Source of the DNA: Oscillospiraceae bacterium
Lineage (GTDB): Bacteria; Bacillota; Clostridia; Oscillospirales; Ruminococcaceae
Assembly: GCA_017847885.1 (NCBI GenBank)
Contig: JAGAUA010000054.1
Location: 45,847-109,846 of the forward strand
Reading direction: 5' to 3'
Length of the DNA: 64,000 bases
A program made the translations under genes and the position numbers. This document shows positions 46,605-54,812 of this stretch, piece by piece. The notes under the pieces are model-generated. The model was not told the DNA's origin, did not search any database, and saw nothing but the letters and a program-made list of their open reading frames with translations. Each line of letters opens with the position of its first letter. Position 1 is the first letter of the stretch.

Positions 46605-47540
46605 TTAAAGAAAGTACCCCGCAACCGTCATTACAAGCGGTAAAGTTAAGGCAGAAGCTATCGTTGAAACCGCAAATATCTCCGAAGCGTATACCGAGTC
46701 CTTTCCGTATCTTGCGGCAAACATGATAGTTGTCGTTGCCGTTGGACAGGCAGCCGAAATAAGTATCGTATTTGCCACAACAGGGTCCGCCTTAAAAGGT
46801 ATCAGCAGGAGCATTACCAAAAGCGGTCCGGCAATCAGTTTCAGAAAGCAGTTCAGATATATACCCGGCTTTTTCAGCGCGGCTTTCAGATTTGAGCGCG
46901 CAATTGTCATGCCCGAAATCAGCATGGCAAGAGGCGTATTCAGCGAAGCAATATAGTTGAGCGGCTGCATTACAATATCGGGAAGCCGTATTTGCAGGAA
47001 GAAAAACACCATTCCTGCGATAGTTGCAATTACAGCAGGCGCTTTAAGCGCATTAACAGCAGACTTCAAATTCATTTTGTCGGTCATTGTCATTATGCCG
47101 TGAGTCCAGGAAAGAATATTGAACATGGCAATGTATGCTGTAAGGTAAAAAATTCCGTCCGTTCCGTAAACCGCTTCTATCAAGGGTATTCCGAGAAACG
47201 CACAATTGGAGTAAGTAACCGCAAAGCGCTCGACTCCTGCATTTTCGCCCCTGCGCTTATTGCATACAGCAGCCCCCAGCACGCCCAGCACAATATGCGA
47301 CAGCAGCGACATAGCAAGCGCGATGAGCAGACCCTTAATCAGCTTTTCGTCAAATTCCTTCTGAAATGACACAAATATTAACACGGGACAAACTGCTGTA
47401 AGCACAAAATTTGAAAGCTGGTTACACCCTCTTTTTGAGAATACACCCTTTTTATACAGAAAAAATCCGAAAATAATAAGTATAAACATAACCGCTATCT
47501 GGTATAAAATTATTTGCGCCGAATTCATAATAACGACCAT
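46605..47540 (-). CDS. AEC family transporter
   Basis: A 311-residue membrane protein of the auxin efflux carrier (PF03547) family with about ten hydrophobic segments. It shows the family's N-terminal ILIIFGFFLYKKGVFSKRGCNQLSNFVL and the C-terminal AACPTATTTIMFAARYGKD before the last two helices. Bacterial members carry organic acids such as malate or malonate, or unknown substrates. The ATG at 47540 has only a weak ribosome site (a good AAAGGAG lies about 21 bases away). The message probably starts with the structured element described at 47546-47692. Confidence 0.85.
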   Translation of the reverse strand: MVVIMNSAQIILYQIAVMFILIIFGFFLYKKGVFSKRGCNQLSNFVLTAVCPVLIFVSFQKEFDEKLIKGLLIALAMSLLSHIVLGVLGAAVCNKRRGENAGVERFAVTYSNCAFLGIPLIEAVYGTDGIFYLTAYIAMFNILSWTHGIMTMTDKMNLKSAVNALKAPAVIATIAGMVFFFLQIRLPDIVMQPLNYIASLNTPLAMLISGMTIARSNLKAALKKPGIYLNCFLKLIAGPLLVMLLLIPFKADPVVANTILISAACPTATTTIMFAARYGKDSVYASEIFAVSTIASALTLPLVMTVAGYFL

Positions 47541-47545
47541 TTTCC

Positions 47546-47692
47546 CAAACGGAAAAATGTACTCCTTTCAATTTTTTTGCGGTTTTGCCGAAAAGCAAAG
47601 CTCCGCGTCCGATAAACAAACAACGTCCGAATTCGGGAGAGATGCCACACAAAAAGCGGCAGGCTACTCCCTTTATCGGACGATTTTGTCAT
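47546..47692 (-). promoter_or_regulatory. Structured RNA candidate between the amino acid ABC operon and the AEC transporter
   Basis: On the reverse strand an outer 10-bp stem GTCCGATAAA / TTTATCGGAC (47675-47684 with 47607-47616) encloses an inner hairpin GGGAG..TGCCGC / GTGGCA..CTCCC (about 47637-47674). It is followed by a second hairpin (GCGG.GC..TTTGC / GCAAA..CCGC, about 47577-47605) just before the AAAGGAG of the AEC gene. There is no T run after the outer stem. A cis-regulatory RNA for the transporter is the simplest reading; I could not match it to a known riboswitch class. Confidence 0.5.
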
Positions 47693-48435
47693 ATTACCTT
47701 GCTTAGAAAGCCCTTGAGACGCTCACTCTTGGGGTTTTCAAAGAAATCCTTGGGGTTGTTTTCCTCAACGATAGAGCCTTGATCCATGAAAATTATGCGG
47801 CTTGCAACCTCTTTTGCAAAAGCCATTTCGTGCGTAACAACTACCATTGTCATATTTTCCTCGGCAAGCTCGCGCATTACGTTCAGAACTTCCCCTACCA
47901 TTTCGGGGTCAAGAGCGGAGGTCGGCTCGTCGAAAAGCATAACATCGGGCTTCATGCAAAGCGCTCTTACAATGGCGATACGCTGCTTCTGACCGCCCGA
48001 AAGCTGGTTGGGGTAAGCGTCCGCACGGTTGGCAAGTCCCACTCTTTCAAGCAGCTCCATAGCTGTTTTCTGTGCTTCCTCAACGGATTTGCCTTGAAGC
48101 TTAACGGGTGCCAGCGTAAGATTTTTCATAACATTCATATGTGGAAAAAGATTGAACTGCTGAAAAACCATGCCCATTTTCTGCCTGTGCTTGTTGATAT
48201 CCGTCTTTTTGTCGGTAATATCAACGCCCTCGAAAAGGATAGTTCCCTCGGTAGGCTCTTCCAGAAGATTAAGGCAGCGGAGGAATGTGCTTTTACCCGA
48301 ACCCGAAGGGCCTACAACAAACACTACCTCGCCGCGGTGAATATCAATAGATACACCGTTGAGCGCGTGAAGCTCCATGCCCTCGAATTTTTTCTTAAGC
48401 CCGTTTACGGAGATAAGTACATTATCAGTGGTCAC
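47689..48435 (-). CDS. Polar amino acid ABC transporter ATP-binding protein
   Basis: A 248-residue ABC ATPase of the GlnQ/HisP type: Walker [10 protein letters not shown] near residue 40, [18 protein letters not shown] (Q-loop), signature [15 protein letters not shown] near 146, Walker [15 protein letters not shown], and the H-loop VVVTHEM. It powers uptake by the adjacent permease. The start is a GTG at 48435 overlapping the permease end by 11 bp, so translation is coupled. Confidence 0.94.
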   Translation of the reverse strand: MTTDNVLISVNGLKKKFEGMELHALNGVSIDIHRGEVVFVVGPSGSGKSTFLRCLNLLEEPTEGTILFEGVDITDKKTDINKHRQKMGMVFQQFNLFPHMNVMKNLTLAPVKLQGKSVEEAQKTAMELLERVGLANRADAYPNQLSGGQKQRIAIVRALCMKPDVMLFDEPTSALDPEMVGEVLNVMRELAEENMTMVVVTHEMAFAKEVASRIIFMDQGSIVEENNPKDFFENPKSERLKGFLSKVI

Positions 48436-49126
48436 TGCTCCTCAGCCTCCTTTCAAGCTTTCTCACAAGAAATTCAAGAATCATAACCATAACGAGGTAA
48501 ATTAGCGCGACCGCAAGCAGCGGCATCATTGCGTCATAGGTACGGCTTCTGATGATATCGCCGCCCTTTGTAAGGTCCTCCATGGCGATATAACCCGATA
48601 TCGAGGTTTCCTTCAAAAGAACGATAAACTCGTTTCCAAGCGCAGGAAGCACATTTTTAAACGCCTGGGGCAGAATAATATATATCATTGTCTGCACATA
48701 GTTGAAGCCGAGACTTCTGCCTGCCTCAAACTGTCCCTTGTCAATGGACATGATACCGCTGCGGACTATTTCGGCAACGTATGCGCCCGAATTTATGCCG
48801 AAAGCAATTACCGCCACAAACATTTTGCCTATGTCAACCGAAGCGAATATTACAAAATAAATTATCAAAAGCTGGACAACAACAGGCGTGCCGCGGATAA
48901 CAACCAGATATACACGGCAAATAAAGTTGGCAATTTTCATTTTTCCGGTTTTGTCATAGGTCGAGCGGATTATTGCCACCAAAAAGCCTATAACAATACC
49001 TAAAATGACAGCGAAAAAGGTTATTCTTAGTGTAACCCACAATCCGTTTGTTATATACTGCCATCTGTCATCTTTTATAAAATTTACATAAAATCTGTCT
49101 TTAAACGCGATAATCCAATCAGACAT
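48425..49126 (-). CDS. Polar amino acid ABC transporter permease
   Basis: A 233-residue HisM/GlnP-type permease with about five membrane segments and the EAA cytoplasmic loop [33 protein letters not shown] reduced here to its key part [20 protein letters not shown] near residue 140. GGAAAGG precedes the ATG at 49126. A single permease gene suggests a homodimer in the transporter. Confidence 0.93.
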   Translation of the reverse strand: MSDWIIAFKDRFYVNFIKDDRWQYITNGLWVTLRITFFAVILGIVIGFLVAIIRSTYDKTGKMKIANFICRVYLVVIRGTPVVVQLLIIYFVIFASVDIGKMFVAVIAFGINSGAYVAEIVRSGIMSIDKGQFEAGRSLGFNYVQTMIYIILPQAFKNVLPALGNEFIVLLKETSISGYIAMEDLTKGGDIIRSRTYDAMMPLLAVALIYLVMVMILEFLVRKLERRLRSSDH

Positions 49127-49169
49127 TATAACAAATCCTTTCCGCTTTTTTAAATTTGCGGTTCTTGAA

Positions 49170-49207
49170 AAATTCTGTACGGCGCTGCCTTAATGGAAGC
49201 ACCGCAC
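49170..49207 (-). other. Intercistronic hairpin between substrate-binding protein and permease genes
   Basis: A 10-bp stem with all bases paired (GTGCGGTGCT / AGCGCCGTAC, two G-U pairs) and a 11-base loop, followed on the reverse strand by AGAATTTTTC. Such hairpins commonly act as partial terminators or 3'-end protectors that give much more binding-protein message than permease message. Confidence 0.6.
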
Positions 49208-49224
49208 ACTGTTTTGATTTTCGT

Positions 49225-49962
49225 TTATTCAGCGGTAATGTACTTGTCTATGATTTCCTGAAGCTTTCCCGACTCCTCAAGCTTTGCAAGAGACGCGTTG
49301 ATATCTGCAAGAAGCTCGTCGTTATTCTTGGCAACGGCAATTGCGTACTCCTCTATTGTGTACTCCTCGTCAAGAATTTTAATGCCCTCGTTCTGGGATA
49401 CAAACACCTTGGCAGGCTCACGGTCAATTACAACAGCGTCAATTTTATCCTGAAGAAGCGCCTGAACAGCCTCAAATCCCTTGTTGTAACGCTCAACGGT
49501 AACATTCTGCATATCGCTTACATAAATGTCGCCTGTTGTACCGAGCTGAACGCCTACCTTTTTACTTTCAAGGTCAGCGGGAGAAGCAATTTCGGAACCT
49601 TCTTTGATGATAACGACCTGAGCAGCTGTTGTGTAGGGGTCAGAGAAGTTTACGCTTACAAGTCTGTCCTCGTCAACGGTCATACCTGCAACGCCGATAT
49701 CCGCCTTACCGGACTGAACGGCAGCAATAATGGAATCAAATGCCATATCTTCGATAACAAGTTCCAGACCCATATCATCGGCAATTGCCTTTGCAATTTC
49801 AGCGTCGATACCTACAATAGAGTCGCCCTCGCGGTACTCATAGGGAGGAAACTCCGCATTTGTAGCCATAACAAGAGTGGTTTTCTTCTCCGAGCAGCCT
49901 GTGAAAAGCGCAGCGGACATAGCGGCAGCCATAATACCGCAGATAATTTTTGATGTTTTCAT
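49225..49962 (-). CDS. Polar amino acid ABC transporter substrate-binding lipoprotein
   Basis: A 245-residue solute-binding protein. A lipoprotein signal ends in AALFTGCSEK (lipid-modified Cys near residue 23), followed by the SBP_bac_3 fold: TNAEFPPYEYREGDSIVGIDAEIAKAIADD start, GVAGMTVDEDRLVSVNFSDPY near residue 92 (the ligand-carboxylate-binding region), and VGVQLGTTGD. Fits glutamine, cystine or a related amino acid; specificity cannot be read. GGAGAAATAG precedes the ATG. First gene of the operon. Confidence 0.93.
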   Translation of the reverse strand: MKTSKIICGIMAAAMSAALFTGCSEKKTTLVMATNAEFPPYEYREGDSIVGIDAEIAKAIADDMGLELVIEDMAFDSIIAAVQSGKADIGVAGMTVDEDRLVSVNFSDPYTTAAQVVIIKEGSEIASPADLESKKVGVQLGTTGDIYVSDMQNVTVERYNKGFEAVQALLQDKIDAVVIDREPAKVFVSQNEGIKILDEEYTIEEYAIAVAKNNDELLADINASLAKLEESGKLQEIIDKYITAE

Positions 49963-49996
49963 AATCTATTTCTCCTTAATTTCAAATATAACATAC

Positions 49997-50025
49997 ATTA
50001 TACCTTAGATTTATTTATTTTTCAA
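49997..50025 (-). promoter_or_regulatory. SigmaA-type promoter of the amino acid ABC operon
   Basis: Reverse strand TTGAAA, 17-bp spacer, TATAAT, about 35 bp upstream of the binding-protein start. Confidence 0.82.
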
Positions 50026-50412
50026 GTATTGGCAGGGACTTTTTAATGAATATTATTATTTATTATGCAATTTTACATTTTATTGCAGACTATTACGCAA
50101 GCCGCTAAAATTTTGTAAAGAAATCGCAAAACGCCTTCTTTTTTATTGACATTTTTGTTAATAAAAATATAATATATACAAGATAAAGTAAAATCCATAT
50201 CTATATTTTCTAAAAAATATGGCAGTTTATTTATAATCATCGGTAATAAAAAATTGTATTTTATTGACAGAATGTAGTAACAAATGTCGAAATATTTATT
50301 TTTCAAGTGAAAATTGTAAAAAAATTATTATAATTTTTTGGTAAAAAATCTTGATTTTAAATAAATTATATGGTAATATATGGTAAAATAAATATTTTGG
50401 AGGTAATAAATT
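50026..50412 (+). promoter_or_regulatory. spo0A upstream region with candidate promoter and 0A box
   Basis: A very AT-rich stretch of about 390 bp. A forward promoter TTGACA (50146-50151), 16-bp spacer, TATAAT (50168-50173) would give a long leader. A perfect 0A-box core TGTCGAA lies at 50285-50291, suggesting autoregulation, and a second weaker promoter-like pair TTGATT / TAATAT lies near 50352-50380. A direct repeat TATGGTAA occurs twice near 50370-50386. No gene is supported here. Confidence 0.55.
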
Positions 50413-51198
50413 ATGGCAGCTACAGCAAAAATTTTAATTGGTAGTGACGGTCTCGAATCAAGTACAACATTTATTAACGAAGTGGAGCTTGCAGGATACA
50501 ATGTGAAAAATTGTCCTGCCGACAAAAACCAAATATCGGCATTGATTGAAGAATTTCAGCCCGATATCGTGCTTTGCGACACTGTTTTGGAGAGAGGAGA
50601 CACACTTAAATTGATTCAAGAAATCAATTCTTCGAGTCTCAAAAAGCCGTTTTTTTTGATCGTATCTTCCTATAAAAACGCGTTTGTCGAAAAGACTATC
50701 ATGTCAATAAACAACGCATATTTAGTTTTGAGACCCCTTGACTCAAGTTCATTTCTCAGTATAGTTCGTCGTATTATTCCCCATTCGCCGGACGAATCAG
50801 CGGGAGGCAACGATGATTATGATTCGCAGCTGGAAATGATTGTGACCGATGTCATTCACCAAATCGGTATCCCTGCTCATATCAAGGGCTATCATTATCT
50901 TCGAGAGGCAATTATCCTTTCAATCAATGATTCCGAAATGCTGGAAAGCATCACCAAACAGCTCTACCCTACTATTGCGAGGAAATTTGACACCACTCCT
51001 TCACGCGTCGAACGGGCTATCCGCCACGCTATCGAAGTAGCTTGGGACAGAGGCGATGTTGATGTACTTAACGGTATGTTTGGATACACTATAAGCGTTT
51101 ACAAAGGCAAGCCGACAAATTCGGAATTTATTGCGCTTATTACGGACAATCTCCGTCTGCGCTTACGCATTAAAAACAAAGAAAAGGCTATTAAGTAA
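50413..51198 (+). CDS. spo0A: Stage 0 sporulation regulator Spo0A with a divergent receiver domain
   Basis: A 261-residue regulator. The C-terminal DNA-binding domain is unmistakably Spo0[20 protein letters not shown], then [20 protein letters not shown] and [19 protein letters not shown]. The N-terminal receiver (about 5-122) is much less conserved: phospho-acceptor Asp56 is present ([10 protein letters not shown]), but the acidic pair is SD at 11-12, the switch Thr is Ser, and the conserved Lys is Arg107 (LRPLD). TTTGGAGG precedes the ATG. Controls entry into sporulation or related stationary-phase programmes; how it is switched on here may differ from the standard phosphorelay. Confidence 0.93.
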   Translation: MAATAKILIGSDGLESSTTFINEVELAGYNVKNCPADKNQISALIEEFQPDIVLCDTVLERGDTLKLIQEINSSSLKKPFFLIVSSYKNAFVEKTIMSINNAYLVLRPLDSSSFLSIVRRIIPHSPDESAGGNDDYDSQLEMIVTDVIHQIGIPAHIKGYHYLREAIILSINDSEMLESITKQLYPTIARKFDTTPSRVERAIRHAIEVAWDRGDVDVLNGMFGYTISVYKGKPTNSEFIALITDNLRLRLRIKNKEKAIK

Positions 51199-51255
51199 TT
51201 TCCTCAAGGTTCCAAGTTTTACAGCAATCGGAAATTGTTATAATATTTATACAGT

Positions 51256-51318
51256 ACCGTACAATTATTGGAAAACAGTTTTGAGACAGTGCCAAACAGC
51301 AATAATTGTACGGTTTTG
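51256..51318 (+). terminator. Terminator of spo0A
   Basis: A 14-bp perfect stem ACCGTACAATTATT / AATAATTGTACGGT with a 31-base loop, followed by TTTGC, about 60 bp after the spo0A stop. Confidence 0.7.
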
Positions 51319-51321
51319 CAT

Positions 51322-51359
51322 AAAAAATGCAGGCAGGATAATCTCCCGTCTGCATTTTT
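51322..51359. terminator. Bidirectional terminator between spo0A and the SHOCT gene
   Basis: Stem AAATGCAG..AGG / CCC..CTGCATTT with T runs on both strands, placed between two convergent genes; the reverse-strand copy ends the SHOCT gene. Confidence 0.82.
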
Positions 51360-51364
51360 GTACT

Positions 51365-52471
51365 TTAATAAAGATTTGCAAGAAGCTTTTTCTTCTCGAC
51401 TGCAAACTCGCTTTCGGATATTACGCCGTTGTCAAGCATTGTTTTAAGCTTTTTGACCGCAAGTTCAAACTCCTCAAGAGACATATTTTCCACGACTTTC
51501 TGAGGAATTGTTTCAGGCTCGATGATTTCCTCCTGCTTGGGCTCTGCGGGTGCAGGTGCAGGAGCAGGAGCAGGCTTGGGATTAGAACGCGAAGCCTTAG
51601 GCGTAAGTCGCTTTGCAATTTCCTCGGTGGTATTAAGCTCTTCAATTTCAGCAGGAGCAGGCTTGACTTCCTTCTTGGCATGCTTCTCGGGGATCTGCTC
51701 CGGTATCGAAATTTCCTCGATATCGGCAGGCTTCTTCTGAAGTATCTCTTCGGGAATGTTTTCGATCTCAGCATCGTCGGGCTCAGACTCAACAGGCTCC
51801 ATGAATGCTTCCGGACTGCTTGCCGAAGCAGCGCTGATACCCAAAAGGTCGTCTATTCCAAGAATATCGTCAACCGTTACAGAGCCTTCCTTTTCGGGTG
51901 CAGGCGCGGGAGCAGGTGCAGGCTTAGGCTCCGGTTTTGCCGCAGGTGCCGGTGCAGGTGCAGGCTGAGGTTTAACGGATTTCTTGTAATCCTCATATCC
52001 GCTTGTAAGGCTGTCAAACTCGTCGTCCATAGCCTTTCTGCGGCTTTCAAGCTCTTGAATTTTCTTATTCTTCTCGATCTCACGCTGTCTGTTGATCTTC
52101 TGGTCGCAATCCTTTTTTGCAGTATTAATGAGAGCAACGATCTCGTCATTATTATCAAAATTCGGCAAAATGATCCTTCTGCGGTTTACAACGCCCTTTG
52201 AATTGTCATCACACTGAATATAGATAGGGCTGAGCTTATTATTGGTATTGACATAAACCTTTGTAATTTCCTCAAGACCGCAGCTGTAACGAGTATAAAC
52301 GGGGTCGTTTTCCATTGTACCCGTCTGGTCGCATATGTAGGCTATGCCGAAAATATGCTCGGCAGTAACCGTAAGGCTGATTTCCTGCGGCTTTGACAAA
52401 ATAGTTTCCTTGTAAACCGTTTCATAATAAGCAAGCTTTTTCTCGCTGTATATACTTGCCTGATTATCCAT
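51365..52471 (-). CDS. SHOCT-domain protein with Pro-Ala-rich linkers
   Basis: A 368-residue soluble protein. Residues about 5-120 look like a compact beta-rich domain (PH-like fold is a guess); residues 120-165 are a charged helix; then two low-complexity (PA)n runs near residues 169-195 and 300-316 flank an acidic, Glu-rich middle; the C-terminus is a SHOCT motif, LDNGVISESEFAVEKKKLL. SHOCT tails are small oligomerisation modules found at the ends of many bacterial proteins. No catalytic motif seen; function unknown. It has its own consensus promoter. Confidence 0.75.
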   Translation of the reverse strand: MDNQASIYSEKKLAYYETVYKETILSKPQEISLTVTAEHIFGIAYICDQTGTMENDPVYTRYSCGLEEITKVYVNTNNKLSPIYIQCDDNSKGVVNRRRIILPNFDNNDEIVALINTAKKDCDQKINRQREIEKNKKIQELESRRKAMDDEFDSLTSGYEDYKKSVKPQPAPAPAPAAKPEPKPAPAPAPAPEKEGSVTVDDILGIDDLLGISAASASSPEAFMEPVESEPDDAEIENIPEEILQKKPADIEEISIPEQIPEKHAKKEVKPAPAEIEELNTTEEIAKRLTPKASRSNPKPAPAPAPAPAEPKQEEIIEPETIPQKVVENMSLEEFELAVKKLKTMLDNGVISESEFAVEKKKLLANLY

Positions 52472-52510
52472 TAATAAACCCCACTTTCGTGATAAAATCC
52501 ATTATAAAGT

Positions 52511-52539
52511 ATTATAACACATATTTCAAAAACAGTCAA
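52511..52539 (-). promoter_or_regulatory. SigmaA-type promoter of the SHOCT gene
   Basis: Reverse strand TTGACT, 17-bp spacer, TATAAT, about 40 bp upstream of the start at 52471. Confidence 0.8.
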
Positions 52540-52640
52540 ATATTATTAACAGAAAAGGTCATAAAATTTTAATAGGTTTTTTTTACGTTATGCACAATTC
52601 AATCCAATTTTTTGCATATATCACTATATTTTGCCGTTAA

Positions 52641-53468
52641 TTAATTCATTTTTTCAATTTCTTCTGCCGTTTTATCAAGATAATCGCCCTTAAACATTTC
52701 AATGCAGCCTGTATCGCAATAATTTGTTATGTCGGATGAGATAGGTATCCTGCCAAGGAGAGTAATATTGTTCTCCTCACAAACCGCGTCAATGTGGCTG
52801 TCGCCGTAAAGGTATATCTTCTTTCCGCAATCGGGGCACTCAACATAGCTCATATTCTCCACAACTCCCAAAATGGGGATATTCATAAGATTAGCCATGT
52901 TTACCGCCTTGTTTACGATCATTGCAACAAGGTCCTGCGGCGAGGATACTATTATTATTCCGTCAAGAGGAATGGACTGGAAAACAGTCAGCGGCACGTC
53001 GCCCGTTCCCGGAGGCATATCCACAAACATATAATCAACATCGCCCCATATAACGTCCGTCCAGAACTGCTTTACCACGCCTGCAATGACGGGGCCGCGC
53101 CATATCACGGGGTCGCCCGGGTTTTCAAGCAGAAGATTGATGGACATTATCTTGATTTTTCCGCTTGATTCGGCAGGAATAATTCCGCTGTCCGTACCCT
53201 CAACTCTGCCGCTTACACCAAACATTTTAGGTATCGACGGTCCTGTTATATCTGCGTCCATAACAGCTGTTTTATATCCCTTACGCGAAAAAAGCGTTGC
53301 AAGCATACCGGTTACAAGTGATTTTCCTACGCCGCCCTTGCCGCTGACAACGCCGATGACCTTCTTGACCTTGCTTTGAGCGTTAAGCGGCTCAATAAAG
53401 CTCTGGGGTTCTTTTCTTTCGCCGCATTTTTCTCCGCAGGACGAACAATTATGTGTACATTCGCTCAT
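52641..53468 (-). CDS. mrp: Mrp/NBP35 family iron-sulphur cluster carrier ATPase
   Basis: A 275-residue P-loop protein with the deviant Walker A GKGGVGKS near residue 36, AVMDADITGPSIPKMFG, VDMPPGTGDVPLT, and a C-terminal cysteine pair in YVECPDCGKK used to carry a bridging Fe-S cluster. An N-terminal Cys cluster (CTHNCSSCGEKCG) resembles eukaryotic/archaeal NBP35. I take the ATG at 53468, 9 bases after AAAGGA; an earlier TTG overlaps that site. Delivers Fe-S clusters to target enzymes. Confidence 0.93.
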   Translation of the reverse strand: MSECTHNCSSCGEKCGERKEPQSFIEPLNAQSKVKKVIGVVSGKGGVGKSLVTGMLATLFSRKGYKTAVMDADITGPSIPKMFGVSGRVEGTDSGIIPAESSGKIKIMSINLLLENPGDPVIWRGPVIAGVVKQFWTDVIWGDVDYMFVDMPPGTGDVPLTVFQSIPLDGIIIVSSPQDLVAMIVNKAVNMANLMNIPILGVVENMSYVECPDCGKKIYLYGDSHIDAVCEENNITLLGRIPISSDITNYCDTGCIEMFKGDYLDKTAEEIEKMN

Positions 53469-53528
53469 GATACGATTTCCTTTCAAGATTTAAATTTTAC
53501 ATTAAAAGTATAAACCTTACATAAAAAT

Positions 53529-53557
53529 AGTATACATCTTTTTTTGCAAAATGTCAA
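53529..53557 (-). promoter_or_regulatory. SigmaA-type promoter of mrp
   Basis: Reverse strand TTGACA, 17-bp spacer, TATACT, about 60 bp upstream of the mrp start, divergent from the nucleoside kinase gene. Confidence 0.78.
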
Positions 53558-53634
53558 TTGCAAATGCGTAAAGTTCCTAAATCAAACGCAATTGCCGCGT
53601 TATGCAAAAACATAAGGGAACAACTAAAAAATAG

Positions 53635-53663
53635 TGGACTTTTCAGGCAAAATGGTGTATAAT
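53635..53663 (+). promoter_or_regulatory. Promoter of the uridine-kinase-like gene
   Basis: TGGACT, 17-bp spacer, TATAAT, about 40 bp upstream of the start; the -35 matches the consensus at four of six positions. Confidence 0.65.
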
Positions 53664-53704
53664 ATGTATAACACAAAATTTCGTAATATTTTAGGAGATT
53701 TTTT

Positions 53705-54646
53705 ATGGCTTTGAATTTTATCAATACATCGGATATTAACAGCGGCATTTCCTCGGATACCGAAAATTATATCAGACAATGTGAGGATATTTACAACCGC
53801 AGGATAACGGAGGCTGCCGAAAAGATTAGGCTTGAAGCAAAGCAGCGTCCCCTTGTGCTTATATCGGGTCCGTCAGGCTCGGGAAAAACCACAAGCGCGC
53901 TGCGCATACAGCAAAGGCTTGAAAATAAAGGCATGAAGGTACACACCATTTCAATGGATAACTACTTCCTGCCTAACGGAACAAACGGTATGCCCCTTGA
54001 CGAAAACGGCAATCTCGACTTGGAGTCGCCCCAGCGAATGGATATTCCCCTTTTCAACGAGCATCTGCAAAAGCTTTTTAAGTGCGAGCCTGTCACAATT
54101 CCCGTATTCGATTTCAAGACCCAGAGCCGTCTGACGGGCAAAACTTTGCGCCGTCAGGAAAACGAAATTATCATTATCGAGGGCATACACGCCTTAAATC
54201 CCGAGGTTACGGGCAATACCGAGGATTTTACCACCTGCGTTTATGTAAGCGTGCGTACACGTATAAAAGGAAGCGGCGAAACAGTTCTTCATCCGAGAAC
54301 GATACGACTTATGCGCCGTTTATGCCGTGACAAGCTTTTCCGCGGACGAAGCGCAGAAGATGTTTTTGCCATGCTGCCCAGCGTGTCGAGGGGCGAGGAC
54401 TTGTACATCATGCCCCACAAGCACCGCGCAAATTTTGACATCGACACATTTATTGCATATGAACCGTCGGTTTACAGAACTATGCTGCTGCCCGAGCTTG
54501 AAAACGCTGAGGCTTTTGCGGAATACAGCTGCGATTACGCGGAGCTGCTGAAAACGCTGCGCGAGCTTGAGCATTTGGAAGCAAGCCTTGTCCCCTCCGA
54601 TTCACTTGTACGTGAATTTATCGGCGGAAGCAGCTTTGCTTACTGA
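53705..54646 (+). CDS. Uridine kinase-like nucleoside kinase
   Basis: A 313-residue P-loop kinase: Walker A ISGPSGSGKTTSALRI near residue 54, SMDNYFLPNGTNG (substrate-binding DxY), LESPQRMDIPLFNEHL, VFDFKTQSRL, and IIIEGIHALNPEV. These match the uridine kinase/phosphoribulokinase family. A longer N-terminal segment (about 45 residues) and C-terminal tail distinguish it from classical Udk; related Clostridial proteins are described as nucleoside kinases, with exact substrate unproven. AGGAG precedes the ATG. Confidence 0.87.
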   Translation: MALNFINTSDINSGISSDTENYIRQCEDIYNRRITEAAEKIRLEAKQRPLVLISGPSGSGKTTSALRIQQRLENKGMKVHTISMDNYFLPNGTNGMPLDENGNLDLESPQRMDIPLFNEHLQKLFKCEPVTIPVFDFKTQSRLTGKTLRRQENEIIIIEGIHALNPEVTGNTEDFTTCVYVSVRTRIKGSGETVLHPRTIRLMRRLCRDKLFRGRSAEDVFAMLPSVSRGEDLYIMPHKHRANFDIDTFIAYEPSVYRTMLLPELENAEAFAEYSCDYAELLKTLRELEHLEASLVPSDSLVREFIGGSSFAY

Positions 54647-54663
54647 TACCGAATATCCTATTT

Positions 54664-54700
54664 TGCCGCTGCCTGTGCATATGCAGCGGCAGTTTTATTG
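54664..54700 (+). terminator. Rho-independent terminator of the nucleoside kinase gene
   Basis: Stem TGCCGCTGC / GCAGCGGCA followed by GTTTTATTG. Confidence 0.87.
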
Positions 54701-54769
54701 CTACCCAAAAGGATTGCAAAGCAATATTTTGAAAATCTTGTGAAAAGTATACACTTTTTTGTCGGGATA

Positions 54770-54778
54770 TGCTATAAT
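54770..54778 (+). promoter_or_regulatory. Extended -10 promoter of the ABC/PASTA-hydrolase operon
   Basis: TGCTATAAT (extended -10, TGnTATAAT) about 35 bp upstream of the ABC ATPase start. No convincing -35 box is seen, which suits an extended -10 or an activator-dependent promoter. Confidence 0.6.
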
Positions 54779-54812
54779 TATTACAAATGTATAGTCTGAA
54801 AGGAAAGGCAAA

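Noticed and set aside
47546..47692. Assignment as a yybP-ykoY manganese riboswitch
   Set aside because: Only the opening GGGAGTAGC-like segment matches; the second conserved loop and the closing strand of that class could not be found.
50073..50306. 77-codon open frame on the reverse strand before spo0A
   Set aside because: It is AT-driven, rich in Ile/Asn/Lys/Tyr, has no ribosome site and overlaps the candidate spo0A promoter and 0A box.
51520..51980. Microsatellite-like GCAGGTGCAGGA repeats
   Set aside because: They encode the Pro-Ala rods of the SHOCT protein on the reverse strand and are explained by coding sequence.
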